A program made the position numbers and the translations under genes. The notes beneath the pieces are model-generated. The model ran no database searches and was not told where the DNA came from. It worked only from the letters and a program-made list of their open reading frames with translations. A stretch of DNA of 64,000 nt from positions 2,543 through 66,542 of the forward strand of contig NVQL02000015.1 in NCBI GenBank assembly GCA_002400495.2, in the 5' to 3' direction. The DNA is from Alphaproteobacteria bacterium. GTDB taxonomy: Bacteria; Pseudomonadota; Alphaproteobacteria; Rhizobiales; OSC116. Of the stretch, positions 51,294-59,767 are shown one piece after another; positions within the stretch are counted from its first letter, which is position 1; each line of letters begins with the position of its first letter.

Positions 51294-52769
51294 ATGAAAA
51301 ATATGATTACAGATGAAGGAATTGATGGGTTTAGAGCTTCGTTCGGCAAGTTCTTTTTTCCATTTTTGTGGGCTAATTTTTTAGCTGTCACGGCAATGCA
51401 ATTTTATAATGAAGTGTATTTGGCAACATGGATTGCTGGCATTGGATTTATATCGGCGGCGGTGCCGACGTTTTTATGGTATAAAAGTGGTGCGATCGCC
51501 GCAACTCGCTATACCAGCTCTGCATCCATGGCGATTTTAGTGGTTATATTGATCAATGCATTTAGCGGCACGGATTACCAAATTGACATTCATATGTATA
51601 TTTTTGCCACCATTGCCATTATGGCAGGGTGGATTGATTGGCGCGCGGTTATTGTTTTTGTGGCAGTGATTGCGGTGCATCATTTGGTATTGAATTTCCT
51701 TTATCCGCTGGCTATTTTTCCCGAAGGGGCGAATTTATTGCGGGTGATTTTTCATGCAGGTGTTTTGATATTACAAGCGTCATTTTTGGTTTGGTTGATA
51801 CAGCGGCTTAGCTCGTCAATCCAATCGGCCGATGATGCGGTGCAGGAAGCCAATGAGGCGCAGAAATCGGCTGAAAAATTGTCGCTTGAGCGTAATGAAG
51901 CTGGTGAAACAATTACCCAACGGCAACAAGAAGTTGAAGATTTAATCATTAACTTTAAAACAAATGTGAGCCAAGCGTTGGAAAATGTCACTGGCAATAG
52001 CAGCCAAATGAAGAAAATTGCCAGTGATTTGACTGAAATATCTGATAACGCATCGGGGCAAGTTTCGTTGGCATCAGATAGTTCGCAAGATGCGTCTAAA
52101 AATGTTAACACTGTGGCGGTGGCAGCTGAGGAGCTTTCTTCATCGATTGGTGAGATCACTCGACAAGTTGAACAAACCAACAGCATTGTGAAAAAAGCCA
52201 GCGAACAGGCGATACAAACCAATGAACAAGTGATTAGTTTGAGCGAAAAAAGCCAAAAAATTGGCGCTGTGGTTTCGTTGATTCAAGACATTGCTGAGCA
52301 AACCAATTTGTTGGCGCTGAACGCCACCATTGAAGCGGCGCGGGCTGGTGAAATGGGCAAAGGCTTTGCGGTTGTGGCTTCTGAAGTTAAAAACCTTGCC
52401 AACCAAACAGCTAAAGCCACCGAAGAAATTTCGGCGCAAGTGACTGACATTCAAACATCAACCAAAGATGCAGTTGAGGGCATTCAGGAAATTACCAAAA
52501 TTATGAGCGAAGTGGACGAATATACAACCGCCATTGGCTCATCTGTGTCACAACAAAATGAGGCGACTATTGAGATTTCGGACAATGTATCACAAGCCTC
52601 TGACGGCACACAGGATGTGGCCAGCAATATGGGCAATATATCTAAAACCATAGAGCAAACAAATAAATCGGCAAGCCAAGTGGCCGAAATGTCTGGTCAG
52701 ATGGATGTTCAAATTGACGATTTAAAAGGCTCGATTGATGATTTCTTAAAGAATGTAGCGAGGGCTTAA
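51294..52769 (+). CDS. Methyl-accepting chemotaxis protein with polytopic membrane sensor
   Basis: About 491 aa. The N-terminal half has about six membrane segments and no large periplasmic domain; it includes [20 protein letters not shown] and [19 protein letters not shown], a His-rich membrane module seen in other alphaproteobacterial receptors. There is no clear HAMP. The signalling domain has the conserved hairpin tip ([39 protein letters not shown]). The stimulus is unknown; redox or membrane state fits the topology. ATG 51294 suits the AGGGA site; ATG 51288 adds two residues. A terminator follows. Confidence 0.9.
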   Translation: MKNMITDEGIDGFRASFGKFFFPFLWANFLAVTAMQFYNEVYLATWIAGIGFISAAVPTFLWYKSGAIAATRYTSSASMAILVVILINAFSGTDYQIDIHMYIFATIAIMAGWIDWRAVIVFVAVIAVHHLVLNFLYPLAIFPEGANLLRVIFHAGVLILQASFLVWLIQRLSSSIQSADDAVQEANEAQKSAEKLSLERNEAGETITQRQQEVEDLIINFKTNVSQALENVTGNSSQMKKIASDLTEISDNASGQVSLASDSSQDASKNVNTVAVAAEELSSSIGEITRQVEQTNSIVKKASEQAIQTNEQVISLSEKSQKIGAVVSLIQDIAEQTNLLALNATIEAARAGEMGKGFAVVASEVKNLANQTAKATEEISAQVTDIQTSTKDAVEGIQEITKIMSEVDEYTTAIGSSVSQQNEATIEISDNVSQASDGTQDVASNMGNISKTIEQTNKSASQVAEMSGQMDVQIDDLKGSIDDFLKNVARA

Positions 52770-52787
52770 TTTTATCTGTTTACGAAG

Positions 52788-52816
52788 AAGGCCGCTTTTT
52801 GAGCGGTCTTTTTTTT
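52788..52816 (+). terminator. Intrinsic terminator after the second chemoreceptor
   Basis: Nine-base-pair stem with one G.T pair (AAGGCCGCT 52788-52796 with AGCGGTCTT 52802-52810), five-base loop, then six more T. Confidence 0.9.
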
Positions 52817-52896
52817 GGCCTATATTGGCTAAATTAACCTTTTACCTGACAGTATTTATCAGTAGAATGGGGTATGGTGAGGAATAGGAGATTGCC

Positions 52897-53514
52897 ATGA
52901 CCAAAACTGACTTTAAGAAAACACTTAAGAAATTTTACAACCCGAAGCCGAAACGATATGAAATTATTGAAATTCCGAAGATGAATTTTTTAATGATTGA
53001 TGGCAAGGGTGTGCCCGGCACATCACAAGCTTATATTGACTCGTTGGCGGCTTTATACCCGTTGACCTATAAGCTTAAATTTATGGCCAAGGCGATGGAT
53101 CAGGATTATGTTGTGCCATCGCTGCAAGCTTTGTGGTGGGCAGATGATATGAATGATTTTGTGGCAGGCAACAAACATAATTGGCAATGGACATTGATGT
53201 TGATGCAGCCTGAGTGGATTACGCCCGATATGGTTGGGCAAGCGCGCGTGGATGTGGAGGCGAAAAAAGATGCGCCTAAACTGTTGCAAAATGTGCGGTT
53301 TGAAGCTTATGACGAGGGGATGGTGGCGCAATATTTACACATTGGCTCTTATGATGATGAGGGGCCCGTTCTTAAATTTATGCATAAAGAATTTATCCCT
53401 GCTGAGGGCTATAGAATGCATGGCAAGCATCATGAGATTTATATATCCGACCCACGTAAAGTGGCGGCAGTGAAGCTTAAAACTATTCTTAGACATCCAG
53501 TTATAGTTGTTTAG
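52897..53514 (+). CDS. GyrI-like (SOUL/BmrR-type) small-molecule-binding protein
   Basis: 205-aa protein of the stand-alone GyrI-like group: IEIPKMNFLMIDGKGVPGTSQAYIDS at the N-terminus, ALWWADDMNDFVAGNKHNWQW and PEGYRMHGKHHEIYISDPRK-like end, here AEGYRMHGKHHEIYISDPRK. Members bind hydrophobic ligands, and some hydrolyse toxins such as cyclopropanoids, but the function is not known here. GGAG ribosome site. Monocistronic. Confidence 0.83.
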   Translation: MTKTDFKKTLKKFYNPKPKRYEIIEIPKMNFLMIDGKGVPGTSQAYIDSLAALYPLTYKLKFMAKAMDQDYVVPSLQALWWADDMNDFVAGNKHNWQWTLMLMQPEWITPDMVGQARVDVEAKKDAPKLLQNVRFEAYDEGMVAQYLHIGSYDDEGPVLKFMHKEFIPAEGYRMHGKHHEIYISDPRKVAAVKLKTILRHPVIVV

Positions 53515-53625
53515 TACTATGATAATTATGTAGTTTGTTAACTTATAGTTGCTATACCTTATTGAAATTGAATAAGGCGAAGCTAATTACAATTGTCGCC
53601 ATCATTACCTTGTGTCGGGAACAAT

Positions 53626-53865
53626 TTGAAAAAAATACTTACTATTTTAGTTCTTGTCATGATGATTGCCAGCTGCACCTCAAGAACCGAATATGTTCAG
53701 GCATCATATACCAGCACAGCGCTCTATGATGGTTGGGAATGCCGCAAATTACGCGAAGAATATATAGCGGTTGAGGAGATGTTTATTCGGGCTTCTCAAG
53801 CTCAAGATAAGTCGATAAATACTGACGTTGCGAGCCTAAAAGGCCAGCGTGTGGCTTTGCCGTAA
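53626..53865 (+). CDS. Small lipoprotein
   Basis: 79-aa product starting at TTG 53626 (MKKILTILVLVMMIASCTSR): a signal peptide with lipobox IASC, so Cys17 would be lipidated. The mature part is short (WECRKLREEYIAVEEMFIRA, QRVALP) and has a lone Cys. GGGAA lies before the TTG. A longer in-frame version from 53593 would spoil the signal peptide. No function recognised; many Hyphomicrobiales encode similar small envelope lipoproteins. Confidence 0.7.
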   Translation: MKKILTILVLVMMIASCTSRTEYVQASYTSTALYDGWECRKLREEYIAVEEMFIRASQAQDKSINTDVASLKGQRVALP

Positions 53866-53937
53866 TGCGGGATGTGGTGGCCACACTGTGTCTGAAAATA
53901 TTACGGTTGAGCCTTAAATAAATATGATCTAGCTGGG

Positions 53938-54573
53938 TTATTTTGCTAATTGTAGAAGCTGATGCGGCTGATCGAAAATGAATTGTGGGTTATATTCATT
54001 TAATTCATCGGCTGATCCAAAGCCCCATAGAACGCCTGCTTTGTCGAGCTGGTTATTTTTTGCTGCGCGCATGTCATATAGTCGGTCGCCGATCATGATG
54101 CTGTTTTTGGGCGCTTTGCCGCTGGCTAATAGTGCAGCTAATTGTTGGCTTTTGCTGGTGCCCTCATTGGCGCCGCTGACAAATTCAAAAAAGTCGAACA
54201 GGCCATGCATTTTTAAAATACGGATGGCAAAATCTTCGCGTTTTGAGGTGCAAACACCGAGGCGGATGTTTGGCATGTCGTATAGTTTTTGTAAAACTTC
54301 CTCAATACCATCATAAACTAGGTTTTCTTGGTAGCCTGTGAGGGTGTAATTTTCGCGGTAGCTGACGATTAATTTTTCGGCCAATTGGGGATCGTCATCT
54401 GCCAACACTAACATTGTTTGGTCGAGTGGTGGGCCGATATATTGTGCCATATTCTCGGCGGTTTGCAAGGGTAAACCATGGGTTTTGAGTGCGTAATTTA
54501 TGCTGTTGACATAACCTAATTGGGGGTCGGCTAATGTGCCATCCAAATCAAAAATTAGCATTTCATAGGGCAT
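53938..54573 (-). CDS. HAD-family hydrolase (phosphoglycolate phosphatase-like)
   Basis: 211-aa haloacid-dehalogenase-type phosphatase: nucleophile motif I IFDLDGTLADPQLGY, motif II GVCTSKRE, and motif IV GDRLYDMRAAKNN, with an alpha-helical cap typical of subclass I. The GDRxxD form resembles Gph/PpaX-type phosphatases; the substrate is not determined. It starts three bases after rsmD, so rluB-rsmD-HAD form an operon on the minus strand. Confidence 0.9.
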   Translation of the reverse strand: MPYEMLIFDLDGTLADPQLGYVNSINYALKTHGLPLQTAENMAQYIGPPLDQTMLVLADDDPQLAEKLIVSYRENYTLTGYQENLVYDGIEEVLQKLYDMPNIRLGVCTSKREDFAIRILKMHGLFDFFEFVSGANEGTSKSQQLAALLASGKAPKNSIMIGDRLYDMRAAKNNQLDKAGVLWGFGSADELNEYNPQFIFDQPHQLLQLAK

Positions 54574-54576
54574 AGA

Positions 54577-55140
54577 TTATCCTTTATAGCGGGAAATTAT
54601 AATTTGGGTGTCGCCATATTTGCGCTCGTCGATGATGTCGAAACAATCGGGCATTTCGATGGTGGCGCGTTTGGTTTCTTCTAGTACCAAAATGGCGTTT
54701 GGTTTAAGCCAACCGTGAATGTGTAATGAAGCCAAGGCTTTTTCGCCCAAGCCTTTATTATAAGGTGGATCGGCAAATACTAGATCGAATTGCGGTGAGC
54801 GTTTGGAGCGCGGGCCAATGTCGGTGGCATCTTGGCGGGAGATTTTGCTTTTGCCGTTGAGGCCTAATGCCATGGTGTTTTCGCGGATTAGGCCGCGAGA
54901 GGCTGCGGCATCATCGACAAATAGGCACCATTGTGCGCCGCGGGACAGAGCCTCGATGCCTAAGGCGCCTGTGCCTGCAAAAAGATCGGCAATATAGGCG
55001 CCTTCTAGCTCGAGATTTTCGATGCCATGGGCTAGAATGTTAAATAGGCTTTCGCGCACCCGATCTGATGTCGGGCGCACTGCATTGTCTTTAGGAGTGA
55101 ACAGGTTTTTACCCTTGAGCGAGCCGCCAACTATACGCAT
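54577..55140 (-). CDS. rsmD: 16S rRNA (guanine966-N2)-methyltransferase
   Basis: 187-aa SAM-dependent methyltransferase acting on G966 of 16S rRNA. N-terminal MRIVGGSLKGKNLF, TSDRVRESLFNIL, motif I DLFAGTGALGIEALSRGA, and the catalytic motif IV DLVFADPPYNKGLG. Complete and of usual length. It lies 20 bases after rluB, a common pair, and three bases before a HAD gene. Confidence 0.95.
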   Translation of the reverse strand: MRIVGGSLKGKNLFTPKDNAVRPTSDRVRESLFNILAHGIENLELEGAYIADLFAGTGALGIEALSRGAQWCLFVDDAAASRGLIRENTMALGLNGKSKISRQDATDIGPRSKRSPQFDLVFADPPYNKGLGEKALASLHIHGWLKPNAILVLEETKRATIEMPDCFDIIDERKYGDTQIIISRYKG

Positions 55141-55160
55141 ATTTTTATACTCATTGATGG

Positions 55161-56699
55161 CTATCTGTCACGACTGCCACGGCGTGGTGCGCCGCTGCGG
55201 TTACCAGCAGGTTTACCGCCACGGGCGCGTTCGCGATGGCCTGTGCCAGATTTACCGGGTTTGCCTTTGTTGAAGCCTTCGGACTTGCCACCATATGAAC
55301 GACCGCCTTTTTCATCACGGCGATCAGAGCCTGGGCCTGAACGATATTCGCTACGTTCGGCATTGCGGCCATCATTGCGTTTGCCGCGTGTATCGCGCTC
55401 ATCGCGGCCACGATCATCACGGCCTTTATTGTCTCTATCATCGCGTTTGCGATCGCGGTTATAAGAGGGGCGTTCATTGTTACGGCCTGGACGTTTTGCA
55501 TCACCGAATGAACGGCTGTCGCGTGAATCGCTTTTTTCATTGCGATCTCCACGGCGGTCATCTCTGTCGCCACCGAATGAGCGGCCACCGCGTGCGTCGC
55601 GTCTTTCGCCACCATCTCTATTGTCGCGGCGGTTATCGCCATCACGGCCTCTGCTGCCGCCTCTGTCGTCTCTTTTGCCACCACGATCATCTCTTTGACC
55701 GTCTCTGGATCCACGGGTGGCGCGGCTGTCATCACGATAACCGACTTGGTCTTGTGGGCGTAATTCGGCATCATAGCCTTCGTCAATTTCGTCATAAACA
55801 TCACCGAGCTGGTCTTTTAGCATTTGGGTGGTGATGGGTTCGACTGTGCCGCGTTCCATGTTTTCTAACTTGAATGGGCCATATGACAGGCGGATGAGGC
55901 GGTTGACTTGCAGGCCAAGTGCGCCCAAAACTTCTTTAATTTCGCGGTTTTTGCCTTCTTTTAGGCTGATGCTTATCCAGCAATTGTCGCCTGTTTGGCG
56001 CTCAAATGTTGCTAAGATAGAGCCATATCTGACGCCTTCAACGGTGATGCCATTTTTAAGTGTATCGAGTTTGGCTTGGCTGATTTTGCCATAAGCGCGG
56101 GCGCGATATTTGCGCACCCAGCCTGTGCTTGGCATTTCTAGATGGCGGGCTAATGAGCCGTTATTGGTGATCAGCAACAAACCTTCGGTGTTGATATCCA
56201 AACGACCAACGGACACCACGCGTGGCAAGCCTTCTGAGCGCAAGCGTGAGAATACGGTCGGGCGGCCTTCTGGGTCACCATGTGAGGTGACGAGGCCTGA
56301 TGGCTTGTAATATTTCCACAAGCGGGTGGCTTCTGGGGCTTTGATTAATTTGCCATCGACTTTGATGATGTCTTTTTCTGAGACTTTTACGGCGGGGGTG
56401 GTGAGCAAGCGGCCATTGACTGAAACGCGTTTGTCTTCAATCCACCGTTCGGCATCGCGGCGCGAACACAGGCCAGCACGTGCCATAACTTTGGCAATGC
56501 GGTCAAATTTTACCGTCATTTTTTTGGGGGTTGAGCCATGCATATCAAGGCTTTTGTTTTTATCGTCGAACTTTTTGTCGCCGAATTTTTTATCGCCGAA
56601 CTTTTTGTCGCCGAATTTTTTATCGCCGAACTTTTTGTCATCGAATTTCTTATCGCCGAATTTTTTGTCTTTAAAGGGGGGATTATTGTCGTAGGACAT
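55161..56699 (-). CDS. rluB: RluB-type 23S rRNA pseudouridine synthase with long repetitive tails
   Basis: About 512 aa. Core: an S4 RNA-binding domain (KVMARAGLCSRRDAERWIED) and the pseudouridine synthase catalytic motif GRLDINTEGLLLITNNG with its Asp. Family role: uridine 2605 modification of 23S rRNA. The N-terminus (residues about 8-50) has pentapeptide repeats FGDKK/FDDKK encoded by a 15-bp tandem array. After residue 295 a tail of over 200 residues is almost only Asp, Arg, Gly, Ser and Asn, of the RGG-like disordered type. Both extensions are common in this family in alphaproteobacteria, but the tail is long. ATG 56699 is preferred; ATG 56723 is possible. Confidence 0.92.
   Translation of the reverse strand: MSYDNNPPFKDKKFGDKKFDDKKFGDKKFGDKKFGDKKFGDKKFDDKNKSLDMHGSTPKKMTVKFDRIAKVMARAGLCSRRDAERWIEDKRVSVNGRLLTTPAVKVSEKDIIKVDGKLIKAPEATRLWKYYKPSGLVTSHGDPEGRPTVFSRLRSEGLPRVVSVGRLDINTEGLLLITNNGSLARHLEMPSTGWVRKYRARAYGKISQAKLDTLKNGITVEGVRYGSILATFERQTGDNCWISISLKEGKNREIKEVLGALGLQVNRLIRLSYGPFKLENMERGTVEPITTQMLKDQLGDVYDEIDEGYDAELRPQDQVGYRDDSRATRGSRDGQRDDRGGKRDDRGGSRGRDGDNRRDNRDGGERRDARGGRSFGGDRDDRRGDRNEKSDSRDSRSFGDAKRPGRNNERPSYNRDRKRDDRDNKGRDDRGRDERDTRGKRNDGRNAERSEYRSGPGSDRRDEKGGRSYGGKSEGFNKGKPGKSGTGHRERARGGKPAGNRSGAPRRGSRDR
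56565..56669 (-). repeat. In-frame 15-bp tandem repeat in rluB
   Basis: Seven consecutive 15-bp units (56565-56579, then every 15 bases to 56669) encode the KFGDK/KFDDK repeats. Units alternate between two versions, so a 30-bp higher-order unit is visible. Because unit length is a multiple of three, gain or loss keeps the frame. Confidence 0.95.
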
Positions 56700-56819
56700 G
56701 TCGCTATACCATCTGTTGAGCATGTGGCTTATAGATATCGCATCTTATAAGCGCACTGGGTTAAAATTTTTCTCTTTGTAACAGAGCTTGACCTGTAGGG
56801 AAAGTGATTTTATAAAATT

Positions 56820-57275
56820 ATGATGAATCATAAAAGCCACATGCAAATTGCCCTAGATGAAGCCCGTGCCGCCGAAGCGCGCGGCGAAGTGCCGATTGGC
56901 GCGGTGATTGTTGATAAGACGGGTAAAATTATCGCCCGTGCGGGCAATGAAACGCGGGCAGCAAATGACCCGACTGGCCATGCTGAAATTTTGGCAATTA
57001 GGCGAGCATGTGCGGTATTGGGCGTTGAGCGGCTTAACGGGTGCGACTTATATGTAACGCTTGAGCCGTGCAATATGTGCGCCACGGCGATTAGTTTTGC
57101 ACGCATCGACAGGCTTTATTATGCGGCGCAAGATGTGAAAGGTGGGGCGGTTGACAATGGCACGCGGTTTTACCATAGCGCCATCTGCCACCATGCGCCT
57201 GAGGTGATTGGTGGTATAGAAGAAATTGAGGCCAGTGAGCTGCTGAGTGGGTTTTTTAAGGCGAAACGGGGTTAG
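56820..57275 (+). CDS. tadA: tRNA-specific adenosine deaminase
   Basis: Deaminates A34 to inosine in tRNA-Arg(ACG). 151-aa CDA-fold enzyme with the zinc motifs TGHAEILAIR (His, catalytic Glu) and LEPCNMCATAISFARI (two Cys). The N-terminal GEVPIGAVIVDKTGKIIARAGNE is typical. It is divergent from rluB, as in many alphaproteobacteria, with 96 bases between. The stop lies two bases from the convergent XRE gene. ATG 56823 is an equal start. Confidence 0.95.
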   Translation: MMNHKSHMQIALDEARAAEARGEVPIGAVIVDKTGKIIARAGNETRAANDPTGHAEILAIRRACAVLGVERLNGCDLYVTLEPCNMCATAISFARIDRLYYAAQDVKGGAVDNGTRFYHSAICHHAPEVIGGIEEIEASELLSGFFKAKRG

Positions 57276-57277
57276 GC

Positions 57278-58063
57278 TTAAAAATTTTCGAAGAATTGTT
57301 TGGTTGGTGCGTCATTGGCGATGAAGCTTTCGATCGACAGTTCGCTCAACGCGATGTTTTGTGACATCATGAATCTGGTTTGCATGCTGATTAAGTTTAG
57401 CGTGATGTGGTCTTTTTGATAAATGATTGGAATGATGGCTTGTTCGGTGATTTGGGTTTTTGCTTTGGTTAATGACTTCTTATTGGCTGTGCTTAGGTTT
57501 GCGGTCATTGCGGTTAGTTCGGCTTGGTTGCAAATGCCATCATTGAGCGCGCGATTGCTCATATGTGCGGCGATCTCCGCCCAATTTTTTATGTGGGGGC
57601 GCAAACGCGGATTGCATAATATAAGCTCTAAAATATTGTTTGGTGTGTTTTGCATGATGGTGATTTCATCAGGTGTTAAATCCATAAGCCAAACTAGTAA
57701 TTTTTGCGCAGCTAAGTTGGATTTGACAATGTTCCATTTGGCATCAAGCAAAATTGTTGGGTAAGGCATTTGGCTTTCGAGCATGAAATCTACGGCTTGC
57801 CAAATATATTTATGCTCTTGCTGGTCGGCTGCTTGTTTATAATGTGGCGCGAGGCCAGCGGCTAATAAGAGGCGGTTGATGGATGGGAAATCTAGGGTTA
57901 GGGCTTTGGCTAGTTTATGTACCATATTGGCGCTGGCATTGGCTCGGCCTGATTCTAAAAAGCTGATATGGCGTTGTGAGATATCGGCCTCGACCGACAG
58001 GCTCAACTGGCTGAACCGCTTGGTTTTGCGATGTTGTTTTAATAAGTTGCCGAAATTTGCCAT
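57278..58063 (-). CDS. XRE family regulator with MmyB-like ligand domain
   Basis: 261-aa: HTH_XRE at residues about 5-60 (LLKQHRKTKRFSQLSLSVEA, ISQRHISFLESGRANAS) and a C-terminal part with IWQAVDFMLESQMPYPTILLDAKWNIVKSN, the PAS-like MmyB/MLTR domain start. These regulators usually control a divergent gene; here that is a small membrane protein and an AraC regulator. The intergenic TTGATT...AATCAA (58084-58125) can be its operator. Effector unknown. Confidence 0.88.
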   Translation of the reverse strand: MANFGNLLKQHRKTKRFSQLSLSVEADISQRHISFLESGRANASANMVHKLAKALTLDFPSINRLLLAAGLAPHYKQAADQQEHKYIWQAVDFMLESQMPYPTILLDAKWNIVKSNLAAQKLLVWLMDLTPDEITIMQNTPNNILELILCNPRLRPHIKNWAEIAAHMSNRALNDGICNQAELTAMTANLSTANKKSLTKAKTQITEQAIIPIIYQKDHITLNLISMQTRFMMSQNIALSELSIESFIANDAPTKQFFENF

Positions 58064-58136
58064 TTATGACTTTTGAGGTAATTGATTTGATTACATTATA
58101 TGAATATATTAGATTTAATCAAGTTATGGAGTTTTT

Positions 58137-58529
58137 ATGCTGAAGAAAATATTGGGGTTTAATGCGGCTTTTTCACTAGCCCATGCGGTTGCTTTGTTGT
58201 TTTGGCCGGTGACGTTGGCGCATATTTTGTTTGTGCCTGATTTTACTTTATTTGATTTATCGGCGGCGGTTATTTTGCAGATATTGGCGGGTGGGTTGTT
58301 TGGGTTTGGCGCTTATGTTGGTTTTGTGGCGTTTAAATTGCCTGCGCTTAAAAACCAAGCTAGACTCATCATCATGGCCGATTGGTCTTGGGTGATTGCC
58401 ACTATTTTGCTGTTTGTTTTTGTTGGCTCTATATTCACCGCGGCTGGCATGGTGTTTTTTGCCATCATTGCGGCCATTGTTGCGGGGTTTGCTTTGAAGC
58501 AGAGCCGATGTTTAAAATTGGGTGATTGA
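58137..58529 (+). CDS. Hypothetical four-segment membrane protein
   Basis: 130-aa, very hydrophobic, about four membrane segments (AAFSLAHAVALLFWPVTLAHI; ILQILAGGLFGFGAYVGFVA; WSWVIATILLFVFVGSIF; MVFFAIIAAIVAGFALKQ). No family recognised with confidence. It is divergent from the XRE/MmyB regulator, its likely controller, and its stop overlaps the AraC start by one base, so the pair is translationally coupled. Confidence 0.7.
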   Translation: MLKKILGFNAAFSLAHAVALLFWPVTLAHILFVPDFTLFDLSAAVILQILAGGLFGFGAYVGFVAFKLPALKNQARLIIMADWSWVIATILLFVFVGSIFTAAGMVFFAIIAAIVAGFALKQSRCLKLGD

Positions 58530-59305
58530 TGGCGATACCAGCAAGCTATAGAGAGTTGGATGTTTTATTGCCGCCGCGCTTGGCGGTTGAGACGGTGTGG
58601 ACTAGTTTATCGGACAAAATAACGGATGCGTTGATATTGCCTGATGGGCGTGCTGATTTAATTCTGAGATTTATGTTGGATGATGATGACAGACCCTATG
58701 ACATTATACCCATTATCGCGGGGCCATCGGCCGATTATTGGTTCTCGCCCGCAATACCGTGCCGTGGTTTTGTTGGTTTGCGGTTTAAGCCTGGGTTTGG
58801 TGGGTATTTTTTGGGTGTGGATTTGGCAGGCATTGCGGGGCGGGCTTATAGTGGAGATGAAGCCTTGGCTTTGGCGCCTCAGCTTGTTGCGCTATGCCAA
58901 CCCGCAACCGATGTTGAGAGTTTGATCATTCGCATGGAACAGTTTTTTGACGATTATGCCGAACCGCAAATATCGGCTATATTGGTGCGGGTGATGAATG
59001 ATATGCATTTATCTGGCGGTCGTGCGGCCATTAAAGATTTGGCGCGGGACAATGGGGTGACGGTGCGGGGGTTGCATCGTTTATTTGTGAAATTTGTTGG
59101 CCTATCACCTAAGGCTTTTGCGGCGGTTTTGCGGTTTCATCGGGCATTGAGGCTGCTCACTCGCGCTGGTTTGAGCTTGAGCCATGCGGCGTTGGAAGCT
59201 GGTTATGCCGACCAAGCTCATATGACTCGCGATTTTAAACGCCATGGTGGTTTTACCCCTGCGGCCATTCCGCCTAATTTGGTGATGGTTGGATTGCCTT
59301 TATAA
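58529..59305 (+). CDS. AraC family transcriptional regulator
   Basis: 258-aa regulator of the type with a DUF6597-like N-terminal half (VETVWTSLSDKITDALILPDGRADLILRF) and a C-terminal double-HTH AraC domain (AIKDLARDNGVTVRGLHRLF, KFVGLSPKAFAAVLRFHRAL, AALEAGYADQAHMTRDFKRH). The 1-base stop/start overlap TGATG with the membrane gene decides the start. Target genes unknown; it may be controlled together with its neighbour by the XRE regulator. Confidence 0.9.
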   Translation: MAIPASYRELDVLLPPRLAVETVWTSLSDKITDALILPDGRADLILRFMLDDDDRPYDIIPIIAGPSADYWFSPAIPCRGFVGLRFKPGFGGYFLGVDLAGIAGRAYSGDEALALAPQLVALCQPATDVESLIIRMEQFFDDYAEPQISAILVRVMNDMHLSGGRAAIKDLARDNGVTVRGLHRLFVKFVGLSPKAFAAVLRFHRALRLLTRAGLSLSHAALEAGYADQAHMTRDFKRHGGFTPAAIPPNLVMVGLPL

Positions 59306-59373
59306 TTTTGTCCGATTTATTCAATAGCCTGTTTTGTTAGCTGTTATAGTGAGCGCATTAACAGGAGAGAAAA

Positions 59374-59763
59374 ATGAAATTTGGCTATACGATTATTTAT
59401 GTTGCACAAGTGGTTGAAACCATCGAATTTTACGAAAAGGCGTTTGGCATGACACGCAAATTCATCCATGAAAGCCACACATACGCCGAGCTGGATACGG
59501 GCGAAACTATATTGGCTTTTGCTGCACATGAAGCGGCGGAATTGAATGACTTATCCATCACGCCCAACCGTAGAGATGGCATTGCAGCAGGGTTTGAAGT
59601 GTGTTTGGTGACTGATAATGTGCAGGAAGCTTATGGGCATGCGGTTGAGAATGGGGCGAGTGGGGTGTCAAAGCCCGCGCAAAAGCCATGGGGGCAAACG
59701 GTGGCTTATTTACGGGATTTAAATGGCTGTTTGGTGGAGATTTGTACGGAGATTGCAAATTGA
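59374..59763 (+). CDS. VOC/glyoxalase family protein
   Basis: 129-aa single-domain vicinal-oxygen-chelate protein: TIIYVAQVVETIEFYEKAFGMTRKFIHESHTYAELDT at the start, and a second beta-alpha unit (VQEAYGHAVENGASGVSKPAQKPWGQTVAYLRDLNGCLVEICTE). The His, Glu pattern of metal sites is partly visible (final Glu in VEICTE). Substrate unknown. Monocistronic, with GGAGAG ribosome site. Confidence 0.88.
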   Translation: MKFGYTIIYVAQVVETIEFYEKAFGMTRKFIHESHTYAELDTGETILAFAAHEAAELNDLSITPNRRDGIAAGFEVCLVTDNVQEAYGHAVENGASGVSKPAQKPWGQTVAYLRDLNGCLVEICTEIAN

Positions 59764-59767
59764 GTGC

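Noticed and set aside
55151..55804. A 217-codon frame overlapping rluB in another phase
   Set aside because: It follows from the low-complexity Asp/Arg/Gly codons of rluB read in another frame and shows only Ala/Met/Ile/Val repeats with no motif.
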